The notes: generated by a model from the letters alone, not told the origin. DNA of 64,000 bases from Haloferax sp. Atlit-12N (GCF_003383095.1 NZ_PSYW01000004.1:124001-188000); one strand, 5' to 3'; positions 27,803 through 36,011 are shown, counted from the stretch's first letter. Numbers and translations are program-made.

Positions 27803-28171
27803 GTGAGCGAACCGTTCGTCGAATCGCTCCCCGGGCGGGCCGTCCCCAAGTCGTTCGTCGCCGAACTCGAGACGAAAGAGGCGATTCAACAGGCCGTCGC
27901 CGTCCGCGGTTACAACCTCGAACGCGACGGCGAGACGGTTCAGCACGCCTACCAACTGGTTGTGAACGTCCGCGGGAAATACATCCTCGGACTTCACCTC
28001 ACGAACGGGACCTGGCGGGTCGTCTTCGACACCCGCGACTACCCGAAACTCGCACAGGAAGGCCCGCGCGCGGCCTACGAGGCCGTCCACGACGCACTCT
28101 ACGAGCGCGCGCCTTCCGACGCGGAGATAGACTTCGAGTCGACGCCGCGGTTCTGGAACGCCACGCAGTAG
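27803..28171 (+). CDS. small conserved-looking protein of unknown function
   Basis: A 122-residue soluble protein starting at GTG 27803, where haloarchaeal-like acidic sequence begins (SEPFVESLPGRAVPKSFVAE). The middle has strands HAYQLVVNVRGKYILGLHL and WRVVFDTRDYP, suggesting a single alpha/beta domain. No catalytic motif was seen. Divergent from the VOC gene. Its 3' end is followed by a copy of the origin-type repeat about 100 bases on. Confidence 0.6.
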   Translation: MSEPFVESLPGRAVPKSFVAELETKEAIQQAVAVRGYNLERDGETVQHAYQLVVNVRGKYILGLHLTNGTWRVVFDTRDYPKLAQEGPRAAYEAVHDALYERAPSDAEIDFESTPRFWNATQ

Positions 28172-28485
28172 GTCGTTCAGCGACGTTTTCGGCCGTCTTT
28201 CCTCTATTTACGACCGCGAACTACGCGCGTGTGAAGCGCGCGCGCCGCGGCGACGACCCGTCCACACCCACACCACCGTGTCCGCAGAAACTCGGGGTGT
28301 GAGGGTTTGAGCAGGCGCGTCGAGCGGGGGGTGAGACGAGTTCGAGCGTATAGCGCCTCGAAACGGCGGTTCAACACCGAACGTACCTGCCAATGGTATC
28401 CAGATGGGATGGAACAGCTTAAATCCCGAATTCTGGCTTTAGGAGCGCCCTAACCCGTCGAATAGACCGGTAAGTCGCTGCGAAA
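28172..28485. other. intergenic region with one origin-type repeat
   Basis: No gene is supported. The stretch holds a GC-rich block (28230-28260), one copy of the 20-bp repeat otherwise clustered around the orc gene (28270-28289), and then turns AT-rich into the pilin promoter. Confidence 0.5.
28270..28289 (+). repeat. outlying origin-type repeat (copy 1)
   Basis: ACACCACCGTGTCCGCAGAA. It matches the ACACCACnnTGTCCGCwGTT consensus except for the last two bases. It lies nearly 5 kb from the next copy. Confidence 0.55.
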
Positions 28486-28495
28486 TTAAATATAT
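28486..28495 (+). promoter_or_regulatory. promoter of the first pilin gene
   Basis: TTAAATATAT preceded by CGAAA (a BRE-like stretch). It is about 100 bases before the ATG, so the mRNA should have a leader of roughly 75 bases, unlike the leaderless genes elsewhere. Confidence 0.5.
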
Positions 28496-28595
28496 CCGGA
28501 ACATACGGAAGGCCAACAGGAGCCGGAACATGTGGCCGCTCGAGGTCCCGTGTGGTGGGCACGAGGTGGGTCTGAGGCCGGTCCTGGGTAGAACA

Positions 28596-29033
28596 ATGGA
28601 TATCAAGAAATTCCTTAGCGAATCACGCGCAGTCTCGCCAGTCATCGGCGTCATCCTCATGGTCGCGATCACAGTCATCCTCGCGGCCGTCATCGGTACC
28701 TTCGTCCTCGGTCTCGGCGACCAGGTCGGCGACACCGCCCCGCAGGCGAGTTTCAGCTTCGAGTACGACGGTGCGCAGGAAATCACTATCACGCACGAAA
28801 GCGGTGACGCCATCGCCAGCGACGATCTGAGTGTCGCCATCCCGTCGGACATGACCGCACCAGGCGTGGTGAAAAACGACGGCGCTGACGACAACATGAA
28901 CGCTGGTGAAACCATCGTTGTGACCCTTGATGGGTCCGAAACGCTCGACAACGGCGACGAAGTGCGCCTGGTCTGGACCTCCGAATCGGGCTCCAACTCC
29001 GCGACCCTGCAGAAGTACACCTACAACGCCTGA
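28596..29033 (+). CDS. type IV pilin, PilA family
   Basis: A 145-residue archaeal pilin. The N-terminus [12 protein letters not shown] is a class III signal peptide cut by the PibD peptidase just before [20 protein letters not shown], the hydrophobic stretch shared by haloarchaeal PilA adhesion pilins (archaellins have a different sequence here). The outer domain holds a Thr/Asp-rich beta sandwich and ends in [20 protein letters not shown]. It builds surface pili for adhesion and biofilm formation. The second pilin gene 240 bases downstream shares both ends almost exactly. The start is the ATG at 28596. Confidence 0.87.
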   Translation: MDIKKFLSESRAVSPVIGVILMVAITVILAAVIGTFVLGLGDQVGDTAPQASFSFEYDGAQEITITHESGDAIASDDLSVAIPSDMTAPGVVKNDGADDNMNAGETIVVTLDGSETLDNGDEVRLVWTSESGSNSATLQKYTYNA

Positions 29034-29065
29034 ACGGTCCGCAGCGTCACAGCCAACGAACCTCA

Positions 29066-29071
29066 ATTTTT
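29066..29071 (+). terminator. T-tract terminator after the first pilin gene
   Basis: A run of six T about 33 bases beyond the stop codon, matching the oligo-T terminators of archaea. The second pilin gene has its own promoter further on. Confidence 0.35.
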
Positions 29072-29154
29072 TCGGATGTTACCCCGAGAGCGACAGCGTT
29101 CTCCGATTCTGGTACGGAACACGCATGAGACGTGAAACGTCTTCTCAATACTAG

Positions 29155-29160
29155 TTTATA
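29155..29160 (+). promoter_or_regulatory. TATA box of the second pilin gene
   Basis: TTTATA about 110 bases before the ATG at 29271, predicting a leader of about 85 bases. An AGGAGA purine stretch 7-12 bases before the ATG may serve as ribosome binding site. Confidence 0.45.
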
Positions 29161-29270
29161 TCCTCGGAGAACGTCAGACTATCTGTTAGGTTAGCAGGCA
29201 AGCGTTCGAGGACCGATTCGAATTTTTCTCAACGGTCGCCTCTCGTCCGGCACACCTAGGAGAGACAACT

Positions 29271-29699
29271 ATGCAAATCAAGAGAATCTTCACAGAATCC
29301 CGCGCAGTCTCGCCGGTCATCGGCGTCATCCTCATGGTCGCGATTACCGTCATTCTCGCGGCCGTCATCGGTACCTTCGTCCTCGGTCTCGGTGACCAAG
29401 TCGGCGACACCGCACCGCAGGCGAGTTTCAGTTTCAGCTACGATTCAACTAGTGGGTCCGAGGAACTGACAATTACTCATGAAAGCGGTGACGCAATCGA
29501 TGAGGCCCGCATCGTGGTGACAGATGGTACGACTGAATACACATGGGATGAGAGCGACGACAAAATCCAAGCAGGTGATGATCGTTCCATTGCCCTTTCG
29601 TCCTCCCCCCTTTCCGGTGGTGAGACCTACCGCGTCGTCTGGACCTCGGAATCTGGCTCCAACTCCGCGACCCTCCAGAAGTGGACCTACAACGCCTGA
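29271..29699 (+). CDS. type IV pilin, PilA family (second copy)
   Basis: A 142-residue pilin. Residues 1-55 differ little from the first pilin: [12 protein letters not shown] leader, then [20 protein letters not shown] and the same [20 protein letters not shown] continuation. The middle (about 60-120) is unrelated in detail, while the last 20 residues ([20 protein letters not shown]) return to near identity. The pattern suggests duplication followed by rapid change of the exposed domain, or exchange of that domain by recombination. It has its own promoter and leader. Confidence 0.87.
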   Translation: MQIKRIFTESRAVSPVIGVILMVAITVILAAVIGTFVLGLGDQVGDTAPQASFSFSYDSTSGSEELTITHESGDAIDEARIVVTDGTTEYTWDESDDKIQAGDDRSIALSSSPLSGGETYRVVWTSESGSNSATLQKWTYNA

Positions 29700-29853
29700 T
29701 GATAGAATCGGCGACGAGCCACACAACGCCTGATTCGGAATAACGATTTCTTTCGGAACTATCTCATAGAGAAACATCCACTTCGAACATATAGTATTGT
29801 ATTTGTAGCACAAACTTATCTGCCCGAGGGCCGTACACTCAAACAGAGACCTC

Positions 29854-31191
29854 ATGTCCAGCGACTCGCCCGCCGTCGCTTACCTCCGCGAGCACCGCGA
29901 GGACATCGTCGACCTCGCGGCGACGCTCGTCGGCCACGACACACAGAACCCCCCGGGAGACACACGGGAACTCGCGTCGTGGGTCGAATCGTTCTTCTCC
30001 GACCTCGGTATCGAGACCGAGCGAGTCGCCTCGGACCCGACGAAGCCGAACCTCGTAGCGACGCTCCCGGGTGCGACAGAGCGGACGCTCGCCCTGTTGG
30101 GGCACCTCGATACGATCCCGTTCAAGGCTGGCGAGTGGACGCGCGACCCGCTCGGCGAGCGGGAGGGAAACCGGCTCTACGGACGTGGCGCGACCGACAT
30201 GAAAGGGACAATCGCCGCGATGCTCGCGGTGGCGGAGGCGTACGTCGAAACCGGGACGGTGCCGGCGACGAACCTCGTGTTCGCGTTCGTGAGCGACGAG
30301 GAAGTCGCCGGGAAGGCGGGGTTGCCGACGCTGCTAGACCGGCGCGGGCTCTCGGCCGACGCCTGCGTCATCGGCGAGACGACCTGCGAAGGCGACCGGC
30401 ACTCGGTGACCGTCGCCGACCGCGGGAGCATCTGGCTAGAACTCGAAGCGACGGGGACCGCCGCCCACGGCTCCCGGCCGATGCTCGGCGAGAACGCGAT
30501 TCACCGCCTCTACGGCGCCGTGAACGACATCGAATCGACGCTCGGAGACTATCGGTTCGAGTTCGACCCCGCGGTGCGGGCGCTCGTCGAGGAGTCCGCG
30601 GAGTACTACGCGCCGCAGTTTGGCGAGGATGCGGCGCGAGAGCTGTTCGAACGGCCGTCGGTAAATCTCGGCGTCCTCTCGGGCGGCGACCAGGTGAACG
30701 TCGTCCCCACCGCGGCGCGGGCGAAACTCGACATTCGCGTGACGGCGGGCGTCGAGACGGAAACGGTACTCGACGCCGTCCGGGAGGTGGTCGCCGGTCA
30801 CGACGGCGTCGAAATCTCGGACGCGGACTGGTCAGTCGGGACGTTCGAGGACCCCGGCGGTCCGCTGGCAAACGCCGTGGGCTCGGTCGCGTCGGGCGTC
30901 ACCGGCGGGCGCGTGTTCCGGCGAAGCGCGACCGGCGGCGGCGACGCGAAGCGGATGCGCAACGCGGGTGTCCCGACCGTCGAGTTCGGTCTGGGAACTG
31001 AGACGGCTCACGCGGCCGACGAGTTCACCACAGTCGGGGCGCTCGCCCGCAACGCCGAGGTGTACGCCCGACTCCCCGACGAGCTGTTGCGGCAATTCGA
31101 TAGTGGTACCAGAACGTTTGATTCGACGGACGTGTCACCAGCAGGCACGACTCCTTCGCGGCGCGACCGACGAGAGAATGACGCACGATGA
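29854..31191 (+). CDS. M20-family metallopeptidase (DapE/ArgE type)
   Basis: A 445-residue dinuclear zinc amidohydrolase. The metal ligands are His84 in LLGHLDTIPF, Asp115 in GRGATDMKG and the Glu pair at 149-150 (SDEE), with the dimerisation domain inserted at about 190-310. Members remove acyl groups from N-acyl amino acids (succinyl-diaminopimelate desuccinylase, acetylornithine deacetylase, carboxypeptidases); archaea rarely use the succinylase route, so the substrate is open. The last residues past about 420 look like an extension. Its stop codon overlaps the first unit of the 20-bp tandem repeat leading to the aminotransferase gene. Confidence 0.82.
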   Translation: MSSDSPAVAYLREHREDIVDLAATLVGHDTQNPPGDTRELASWVESFFSDLGIETERVASDPTKPNLVATLPGATERTLALLGHLDTIPFKAGEWTRDPLGEREGNRLYGRGATDMKGTIAAMLAVAEAYVETGTVPATNLVFAFVSDEEVAGKAGLPTLLDRRGLSADACVIGETTCEGDRHSVTVADRGSIWLELEATGTAAHGSRPMLGENAIHRLYGAVNDIESTLGDYRFEFDPAVRALVEESAEYYAPQFGEDAARELFERPSVNLGVLSGGDQVNVVPTAARAKLDIRVTAGVETETVLDAVREVVAGHDGVEISDADWSVGTFEDPGGPLANAVGSVASGVTGGRVFRRSATGGGDAKRMRNAGVPTVEFGLGTETAHAADEFTTVGALARNAEVYARLPDELLRQFDSGTRTFDSTDVSPAGTTPSRRDRRENDAR

Positions 31192-31260
31192 CACCCGATA
31201 ACGCGCGATGATATCCGATAACGCGCGATGATATCCGAGAACACACTATGACACCCGACG
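31181..31260 (+). repeat. four 20-bp tandem units joining two genes by ATGA overlaps
   Basis: Units start at 31181, 31201, 31221 and 31241; the middle pair is ACGCGCGATGATATCCGATA and ACGCGCGATGATATCCGAGA. Each unit contains ATGA, whose TGA ends the frame before and whose ATG opens the next. Between the M20 stop (31189-31191) and the aminotransferase ATG (31248) this makes three mini-frames: MTPDNAR, MISDNAR and MISENTL. Confidence 0.75.
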
Positions 31261-32363
31261 AACTCCGAACGACGATTCCAGCCCTCGACGAAGTCACGTA
31301 TCTCAACACCGGCGCGCACGGCCCGAGCCCGCGCACCATCGTGGAGCGCGCGACCGAGTTCCTCGAATACCACGAGTACGACTCGCCGGGCGACGACGGC
31401 CCCTATCCGACCGCGTTCGACGCCTACGAGGCCGTCCGCGAGGATGTGGCTGCGTTCATCGGTGCCGAGACAGAGGAGGTGGCGCTGACCCAGAGCACCA
31501 CCGACGGCATCAACCGCATCGCCACCGCGCTCGACTGGGAACCGGGCGACGTGGTCGTCCGAACCGACCTCGAACACCCGGCGGGCATCCTCCCGTGGCG
31601 GCGTCTGGAACGCGAGGGCGTGGAGGTCCGTGTCGTCGAGAGCAACGCGGGGCGACTCGATATGGACCAGTACACCGAAGCCGTCGCCGACGCCAAACTC
31701 GTCTGTTTCAGCGCCTTGACGTGGAACTACGGAACGCGACTCCCCGTGCGCGAACTCGCCGACATCGCCCGCGACGCCGGCGCGCTGTCGGTCGTCGACG
31801 CGGTCCAGTCGTTCGGCCAGTATCCCGTCGATGTAGAAGAGTGGGGAGCGGACATCGTCGCCGGCGCGGGCCACAAGTGGCTACTCGGGCCGTGGGGCGC
31901 GGGCTTCCTGTACGTCCGCCGCGACGTCGCCGAGGACATCGAACCGCACGCCGTCGGCTACCGCGGTGTCACGGAGCCGAACGCCGACGGCCTCGACTTC
32001 GCGCCGGGAGCCAAGCGTTTCGAGATCGGAACCACCAACCCCGCGCCGCACGTCGCGCTGCGAGAGGCGCTCGACATCGCCGAGCGCGTCGGTCTCGACC
32101 GGACCGAAGCGCACATTCGCAATCTCGCGAGCCGGTTCATCGAGGCCGTCCCAGAGGGGCGGCTGTTGAGCCCACACGACCCGGAATCGGGACTCGTCTC
32201 GTTCGAAGTCTCCGACCCGGAGGGGACGGTCGAGCGCCTCAAGTCGGCGGGCGTGGTCGTCCGAACGCTTCCCGAGCCGAAAGCGGTCCGCGCGTCGTTC
32301 CACAACTTCAACGACGAGTCGGACGTGGCGGCGCTTCGCGACGGACTCAACGGGGAGTGGTAG
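31248..32363 (+). CDS. class V PLP-dependent aminotransferase
   Basis: A 371-residue fold-type I enzyme of the NifS/isopenicillin-N-epimerase branch. The PLP lysine is Lys210 in ADIVAGAGHKWLLGPWGAGF; TQSTTDGINR (81-90) binds the phosphate and VVDAVQSFG (182-190) carries the aspartate that pairs with the pyridine nitrogen. No conserved cysteine-bearing loop for cysteine desulfurase was recognised, so it may be an epimerase, lyase or aminotransferase. It is translationally coupled to the M20 gene through the repeat upstream, which suggests the two act on related amino-acid derivatives. Confidence 0.78.
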   Translation: MTPDELRTTIPALDEVTYLNTGAHGPSPRTIVERATEFLEYHEYDSPGDDGPYPTAFDAYEAVREDVAAFIGAETEEVALTQSTTDGINRIATALDWEPGDVVVRTDLEHPAGILPWRRLEREGVEVRVVESNAGRLDMDQYTEAVADAKLVCFSALTWNYGTRLPVRELADIARDAGALSVVDAVQSFGQYPVDVEEWGADIVAGAGHKWLLGPWGAGFLYVRRDVAEDIEPHAVGYRGVTEPNADGLDFAPGAKRFEIGTTNPAPHVALREALDIAERVGLDRTEAHIRNLASRFIEAVPEGRLLSPHDPESGLVSFEVSDPEGTVERLKSAGVVVRTLPEPKAVRASFHNFNDESDVAALRDGLNGEW

Positions 32364-32475
32364 CTCCGGCGCTCGCAGGGCCGTCGAGAACGCGATTCGC
32401 GGGCGGTCGTTGACTCCCCCGCAGAATCTGCCTCGTCAGTGAACGTTCATGTCCGGCGAGAGGGAACCCCTGAGT

Positions 32476-32952
32476 ATGCATCCCACGGCACGAAACTTCG
32501 CCGACCAAGTACGCGATTCTCACGGCTTCGAAGTGACTATCGAGGAGTTTCCGGAGGGGACCAAGACGGCCGACGACGCGGCCGCGGCCGTCGGCTGCGA
32601 CGTCGCCCAAATCGTCAAGAGCATCGTGATGCGCGTCGGCGACGAGACGGTTGTCGTCCTCACGAGCGGCGCGAACCGCGTGGACGAAGCCACGCTCGCC
32701 TCCGAATTCGGCGTCGAACAAGGCTCAGTACGAAGCGCCAACCCCGGCGAGGTGAAAGAAGCGACCGGCTGGAGCATCGGCGGCGTGCCGCCGACCTGCC
32801 ACGCGACCGACTGTCCCGTCCTCGCGGACCCGACGTTCGAGTCGTTCGACCGGATTTGGGCCGCCGCGGGAACCCCCGAGGCGGTGTTTCGACTCACGCC
32901 GGGTGACCTGCAGACACTTTCCGCGCCGCGATTCGTCGACGTGTTCGAGTGA
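32476..32952 (+). CDS. YbaK/ProX-type aminoacyl-tRNA deacylase
   Basis: A 158-residue YbaK/EbsC domain: EFPEGTKTADDAAAAVGCDV then AQIVKSIVM, with the conserved lysine in IVKS, and ATGWSIGGVPPTCHATDCPV, the GG-PP loop of the active site. Family members hydrolyse mischarged tRNAs such as Cys-tRNA(Pro) or Ala-tRNA(Pro) in trans. I chose the ATG at 32476; another ATG at 32449 would add nine residues. Confidence 0.8.
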   Translation: MHPTARNFADQVRDSHGFEVTIEEFPEGTKTADDAAAAVGCDVAQIVKSIVMRVGDETVVVLTSGANRVDEATLASEFGVEQGSVRSANPGEVKEATGWSIGGVPPTCHATDCPVLADPTFESFDRIWAAAGTPEAVFRLTPGDLQTLSAPRFVDVFE

Positions 32953-33037
32953 GACGAGAGCGAAACGAGCGAACCTCCGGCAGGCGATCCGCACTCGCGC
33001 TCGCGTTCTATGTTGCTTGCCGGGCGCGACGAGAGCA

Positions 33038-33057
33038 ACACCACTATGTCCGCTGTT
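33038..33057 (+). repeat. origin-type repeat (copy 2)
   Basis: ACACCACTATGTCCGCTGTT, a full match to the consensus. Its tail runs into a TTCTG simple repeat. Confidence 0.65.
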
Positions 33058-33090
33058 CTGTTCTGTTCTGTTCTGTTCTGTTCCGTTCTG
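33056..33090 (+). repeat. TTCTG pentanucleotide tract
   Basis: Seven units of TTCTG, one of them TTCCG. The tract overlaps the end of origin-type copy 2, whose own tail is CTGTTCTG, so it may have expanded from that tail by slippage. Confidence 0.75.
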
Positions 33091-33187
33091 TCGGTACTAA
33101 CTGAGAATCTGCAGAGAAAACGCGGAGCTATCGGAGAGCCACGGCTGGTTCGTCAGGCGAGATAAACTCTCCTTTCGGAGAAAATGA

Positions 33188-33439
33188 TTACTGGATGTGG
33201 CCTTCGCGCCGGAGCTGGTCCGCGTCCTCGCCGGTGTATCGCCATTCGATGTTAGCTTTCTCGTCCTGCCAGTCCCACGGTTCGACGAGCACGACGTCGC
33301 CCTCGTTGATCCACGTGCGGTACTTCATGCGGCCGGGGATGCGGCCCATGCGGTTCTTTCCGTCTTCACAGCGGATTCGAACGTGATTGCCACCGTTGTG
33401 CTCTGTGACGACTGCGAACAGCTCGTTGTCGTTGGGCAT
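33188..33439 (-). CDS. translation initiation factor aIF-1A
   Basis: An 83-residue OB-fold factor. The core [20 protein letters not shown] then [20 protein letters not shown] and [19 protein letters not shown] is the typical aIF-1A sequence; it ends with [11 protein letters not shown]. The factor binds the A site of the small subunit during start-site selection. The N-terminal tail is short: the usual basic GRRG-type extension is absent, so this may be a second, shorter paralogue. It lies inside the origin region, between repeat copies 2 and 3. Confidence 0.88.
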   Translation of the reverse strand: MPNDNELFAVVTEHNGGNHVRIRCEDGKNRMGRIPGRMKYRTWINEGDVVLVEPWDWQDEKANIEWRYTGEDADQLRREGHIQ

Positions 33440-33562
33440 TCGAAGGTTTCGACGCCCTTGATTTTCACTCACATTCTTGCTCGGACCCGGAGACGGATAA
33501 CTTATCGGATACTCGTGATACCAAATGTCACGACATTGAAATCGCGGTGGTGACGGTTTCGA

Positions 33563-33582
33563 ACACCACGTTGTCCGCTGTT
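33563..33582 (+). repeat. origin-type repeat (copy 3)
   Basis: ACACCACGTTGTCCGCTGTT, full consensus match. Confidence 0.68.
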
Positions 33583-33738
33583 TTCCGACAGATTGGCCGC
33601 CAATAGGGATTGGTTCGTGGTCACACACCACGTGGTTTCGCCCGAGGCCTCATTTTAGGATACCGGTCGTGGTCGGTCATCACCGAGTCGTCGCTGAAGC
33701 AGTCGGACGGGTCGCGGGGGGTCGAAGATTCCCCTGCA

Positions 33739-33758
33739 ACACCACGATGTCCGCAGTT
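33739..33758 (+). repeat. origin-type repeat (copy 4)
   Basis: ACACCACGATGTCCGCAGTT, full consensus match. Confidence 0.68.
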
Positions 33759-34143
33759 GTTCGTCGTCTTAGCCCCTGCAAAGACGCTTCCTCCGGGTCG
33801 TGAGGTTCCACCGAATCACGAAGGACAAACGTCGTCGGTAAACGAGGCGTCGGTAGACGTAGTCACTGCTACAGTATCACCGCTATCGCCGCCGCGGTTG
33901 TTCACGTCCCTCTCGGTCACGTGTTCTCTCTCGGAGCGCTCATAGGAGTCAAGCGGAGCGGGAACGAGAACCGAGAGTACGGATCGGGTGAGCAGGCGAA
34001 CGAAGCGGTCGAGTCGACTCGGTCGTGTGAGAACCAACGACGCGTCTGTGTGGCAATCGTTTCAGTACGTGTTCAGTGGGTATTTCGTAGGAATTTGCGA
34101 TTGGTGTTTGATTGGTAGTCGATTGGTTTGACGGTTGATACCC

Positions 34144-34163
34144 ACACCACTTTGTCCGCTGTT
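34144..34163 (+). repeat. origin-type repeat (copy 5)
   Basis: ACACCACTTTGTCCGCTGTT, followed by CTCGGTG. Copy 6 is the same sequence and spacer 70 bp downstream. Confidence 0.72.
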
Positions 34164-34213
34164 CTCGGTGAGTGTGAACGTAGGGACGAGGCGGTCTGAA
34201 ACGGGGAACACTC

Positions 34214-34233
34214 ACACCACTTTGTCCGCTGTT
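34214..34233 (+). repeat. origin-type repeat (copy 6)
   Basis: ACACCACTTTGTCCGCTGTT, identical to copy 5. It is the last forward copy before the AT-rich core. Confidence 0.72.
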
Positions 34234-34349
34234 CTCGGTGTGAGGCGGTACCCCCCGTCGTTGTGAATTGGTCCTCTGCCGTCGGTTTCCGATTAGTCGA
34301 GTTAGTTTAGATTTCTGCAGAGGTGAACGAAAGAAGTCGTCTCCAAACA

Positions 34350-34428
34350 GCCCTAATACAATTACTATAATTGCCTGTATTACGGACTTAGTTTAAGCTA
34401 TAGTATATTAAATCTTTCTCTATACCAG
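34350..34428. other. AT-rich core, likely DNA unwinding element
   Basis: About 80 bases rich in A and T (for example TAATACAATTACTATAATTG and TATAGTATATTAAATC) in a GC-rich genome, lying between convergent initiator repeats. Confidence 0.65.
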
Positions 34429-34476
34429 GACACGCGGTTCCGTCCAGTTGTTCCACCGGTTACCTTCGTTTCCCAG

Positions 34477-34496
34477 AACAGCGGACAAAGTGGAGG
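34477..34496 (-). repeat. origin-type repeat (copy 7)
   Basis: AACAGCGGACAAAGTGGAGG on the plus strand, the consensus in reverse with two changes at its outer end. First reverse copy after the AT-rich core. Confidence 0.65.
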
Positions 34497-34515
34497 GGGT
34501 GTGTTCCCGGCCGAG

Positions 34516-34523
34516 TATATAAA
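34516..34523 (+). promoter_or_regulatory. TATA box of the orc gene
   Basis: TATATAAA, placed between repeat copies 7 and 8. Initiator bound to these copies would cover the promoter, suggesting autoregulation of the orc gene. Confidence 0.6.
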
Positions 34524-34530
34524 GAACGAG

Positions 34531-34550
34531 AACAGCGGACACTCCGGACG
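34531..34550 (-). repeat. origin-type repeat (copy 8)
   Basis: AACAGCGGACACTCCGGACG; the inner half is conserved, the outer half diverged. It lies at the expected transcription start of orc. Confidence 0.5.
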
Positions 34551-34588
34551 CGGTGGTTTTATCAATGAAGTGGTCGAACCGTGGTAGT

Positions 34589-35839
34589 ATGCCCCTATTC
34601 GAGCGGGACACCGAGATCTATCGGGACCGGGACGCCCTTCGCGAGGACTACCAGCCCGAGGAACTCGTGGGGCGTGACGAGGAACTCCGCACTTTTCAGG
34701 CTGCGCTGCAACCGGTTATCAACGGCGAACAGCCCAACAACATCTTCCTCTACGGGAAGACCGGCGTCGGCAAGACCGCCGCGTCGCGGTACTTACTCGG
34801 GCACCTCCGCGAGGACGCGAGCCACTACGACGACATCGACCTCAGGGTCGTCTTCCTGAACTGCGACGGACTCACGAGTTCGTATCAGATCGCGACCCGA
34901 CTCGTCAACGAGTTCCGGTCGGAGTCGAACCAGATCAGCACGACGGGCTACCCGCTCGGGTCCGTCTACGAGATGCTCTGGCAGGAACTCGACGACTGCG
35001 GCGGGACGATAATTATCGTCCTCGACGAAATCGACCACGTCAACGACGACAGTATCCTCTATCAACTCCCGCGGGCCCGGGCCAACGGGAACCTGGACGT
35101 CGCGAAAGTCGGTCTCATCGGCATCTCCAACGACTTCTCGTTCCGCGACGACCTCTCACCGAAGGTCAAAAGCTCCCTGTGCGAACAGGAGATTCACTTC
35201 CCCGCGTACAACGCCAAGAACCTCCGCGCTATCCTCGAACAGCGCGCCAAGGTTGCGTTCCGCGAGGGCGTCCTCGCCGACGAAGTGATTCCGCTCTGCG
35301 CCGCCTACGGCGCGAAAGACGCCGGTGACGCCCGCCAGTCGATCGACCTGTTGATGAAAGCCGGCGACCTGGCCCGCGACGACGACACCGACCGCATCGA
35401 GGAGGAACACGTGAAACGCGGTCGGCGCGCCCTCGAACGCGGCCGCATCAAAGAGGGAATCAACGGATTGACCGAACACGGTCACCTCGTCCTCTACTCG
35501 CTTCTGACGCTCGAGTTGGAAGACGAGACGCCGATTCGCTCCCGCGACGTTCGGCCCCGATACACCCGGTTTACCGAACTCGCCAACCGCGACCCGCTCG
35601 TCCCGCGACGGATGCGCGACCACCTCAGCGAGCTCGCGATGCTCGGAATCGTCTCCGTCACCGAGCGAAACGAGGGTCGACGCGGCGGGACGTACCGCGA
35701 GTACGCCCTCGATATGGACGTCGGGCTCATCGTCTCTGCCATGCGCGACACCATCGAACTCGTGGGCGTCCACGAGACGGTCGAACCCTTCCTCGACGGC
35801 GAGAAGACGAGCACGCTCGACGATTTCATCCAGCAGTAG
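34589..35839 (+). CDS. Orc1/Cdc6 replication initiator
   Basis: A 416-residue archaeal initiator. The AAA+ domain has Walker A GKTGVGKT (56-63) and Walker B IIIVLDEID (141-149), then the sensor segment GLIGISNDFSFRDDLSPKVK and an initiator-specific helix; a winged-helix DNA-binding domain fills about 300-416 (RMRDHLSELAMLGIVSVTER). It binds origin repeats and loads the MCM helicase. The start is uncertain: ATG 34589 (used here, beginning MPLFERDTEIYRD), ATG 34565, or GTG 34553 are all in frame. It probably recognises the 20-bp repeats flanking it. Confidence 0.9.
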   Translation: MPLFERDTEIYRDRDALREDYQPEELVGRDEELRTFQAALQPVINGEQPNNIFLYGKTGVGKTAASRYLLGHLREDASHYDDIDLRVVFLNCDGLTSSYQIATRLVNEFRSESNQISTTGYPLGSVYEMLWQELDDCGGTIIIVLDEIDHVNDDSILYQLPRARANGNLDVAKVGLIGISNDFSFRDDLSPKVKSSLCEQEIHFPAYNAKNLRAILEQRAKVAFREGVLADEVIPLCAAYGAKDAGDARQSIDLLMKAGDLARDDDTDRIEEEHVKRGRRALERGRIKEGINGLTEHGHLVLYSLLTLELEDETPIRSRDVRPRYTRFTELANRDPLVPRRMRDHLSELAMLGIVSVTERNEGRRGGTYREYALDMDVGLIVSAMRDTIELVGVHETVEPFLDGEKTSTLDDFIQQ

Positions 35840-35855
35840 GCGACCCGACTGAAAT

Positions 35856-35875
35856 TACTGCGGACACGATGGTGT
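35856..35875 (-). repeat. origin-type repeat (copy 9)
   Basis: TACTGCGGACACGATGGTGT on the plus strand, reverse orientation, just after the orc stop codon. Confidence 0.62.
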
Positions 35876-36011
35876 TAGTCTCGAGCCCACCTCCGTCAGA
35901 ACGGCTCTCTGCCGTGTTTTGGAAGTGATTGCTACTTCGATTCGTTCCTCAGAAGCATGCGTTCGTTCGGATTCGCCGACCGATTTCGTTACCGATTTCC
36001 GACCGCTCGGA

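Larger units (their letters stand above)
33440..34588. other. putative replication origin
   Basis: No gene is supported here; the frames present are short and unlike haloarchaeal proteins. The stretch holds copies 3-6 of the 20-bp repeat in forward orientation, then an AT-rich core at about 34350-34428, then copies 7 and 8 in reverse orientation and the orc promoter. Inverted initiator sites around an easily melted core next to an orc1/cdc6 gene are the standard plan of haloarchaeal origins. Whether it fires cannot be told from sequence. Confidence 0.72.

Noticed and set aside
28596..29699. The two tandem genes as archaellins (flagellins)
   Set aside because: The hydrophobic segment is [20 protein letters not shown], the PilA adhesion-pilin type; archaellins have a different N-terminal core, and no fla/arl genes are nearby.
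33610..33945. A 111-codon frame in the origin region
   Set aside because: It spans repeat copy 4, has mixed composition and no promoter, and lies within a region better explained as initiator sites.
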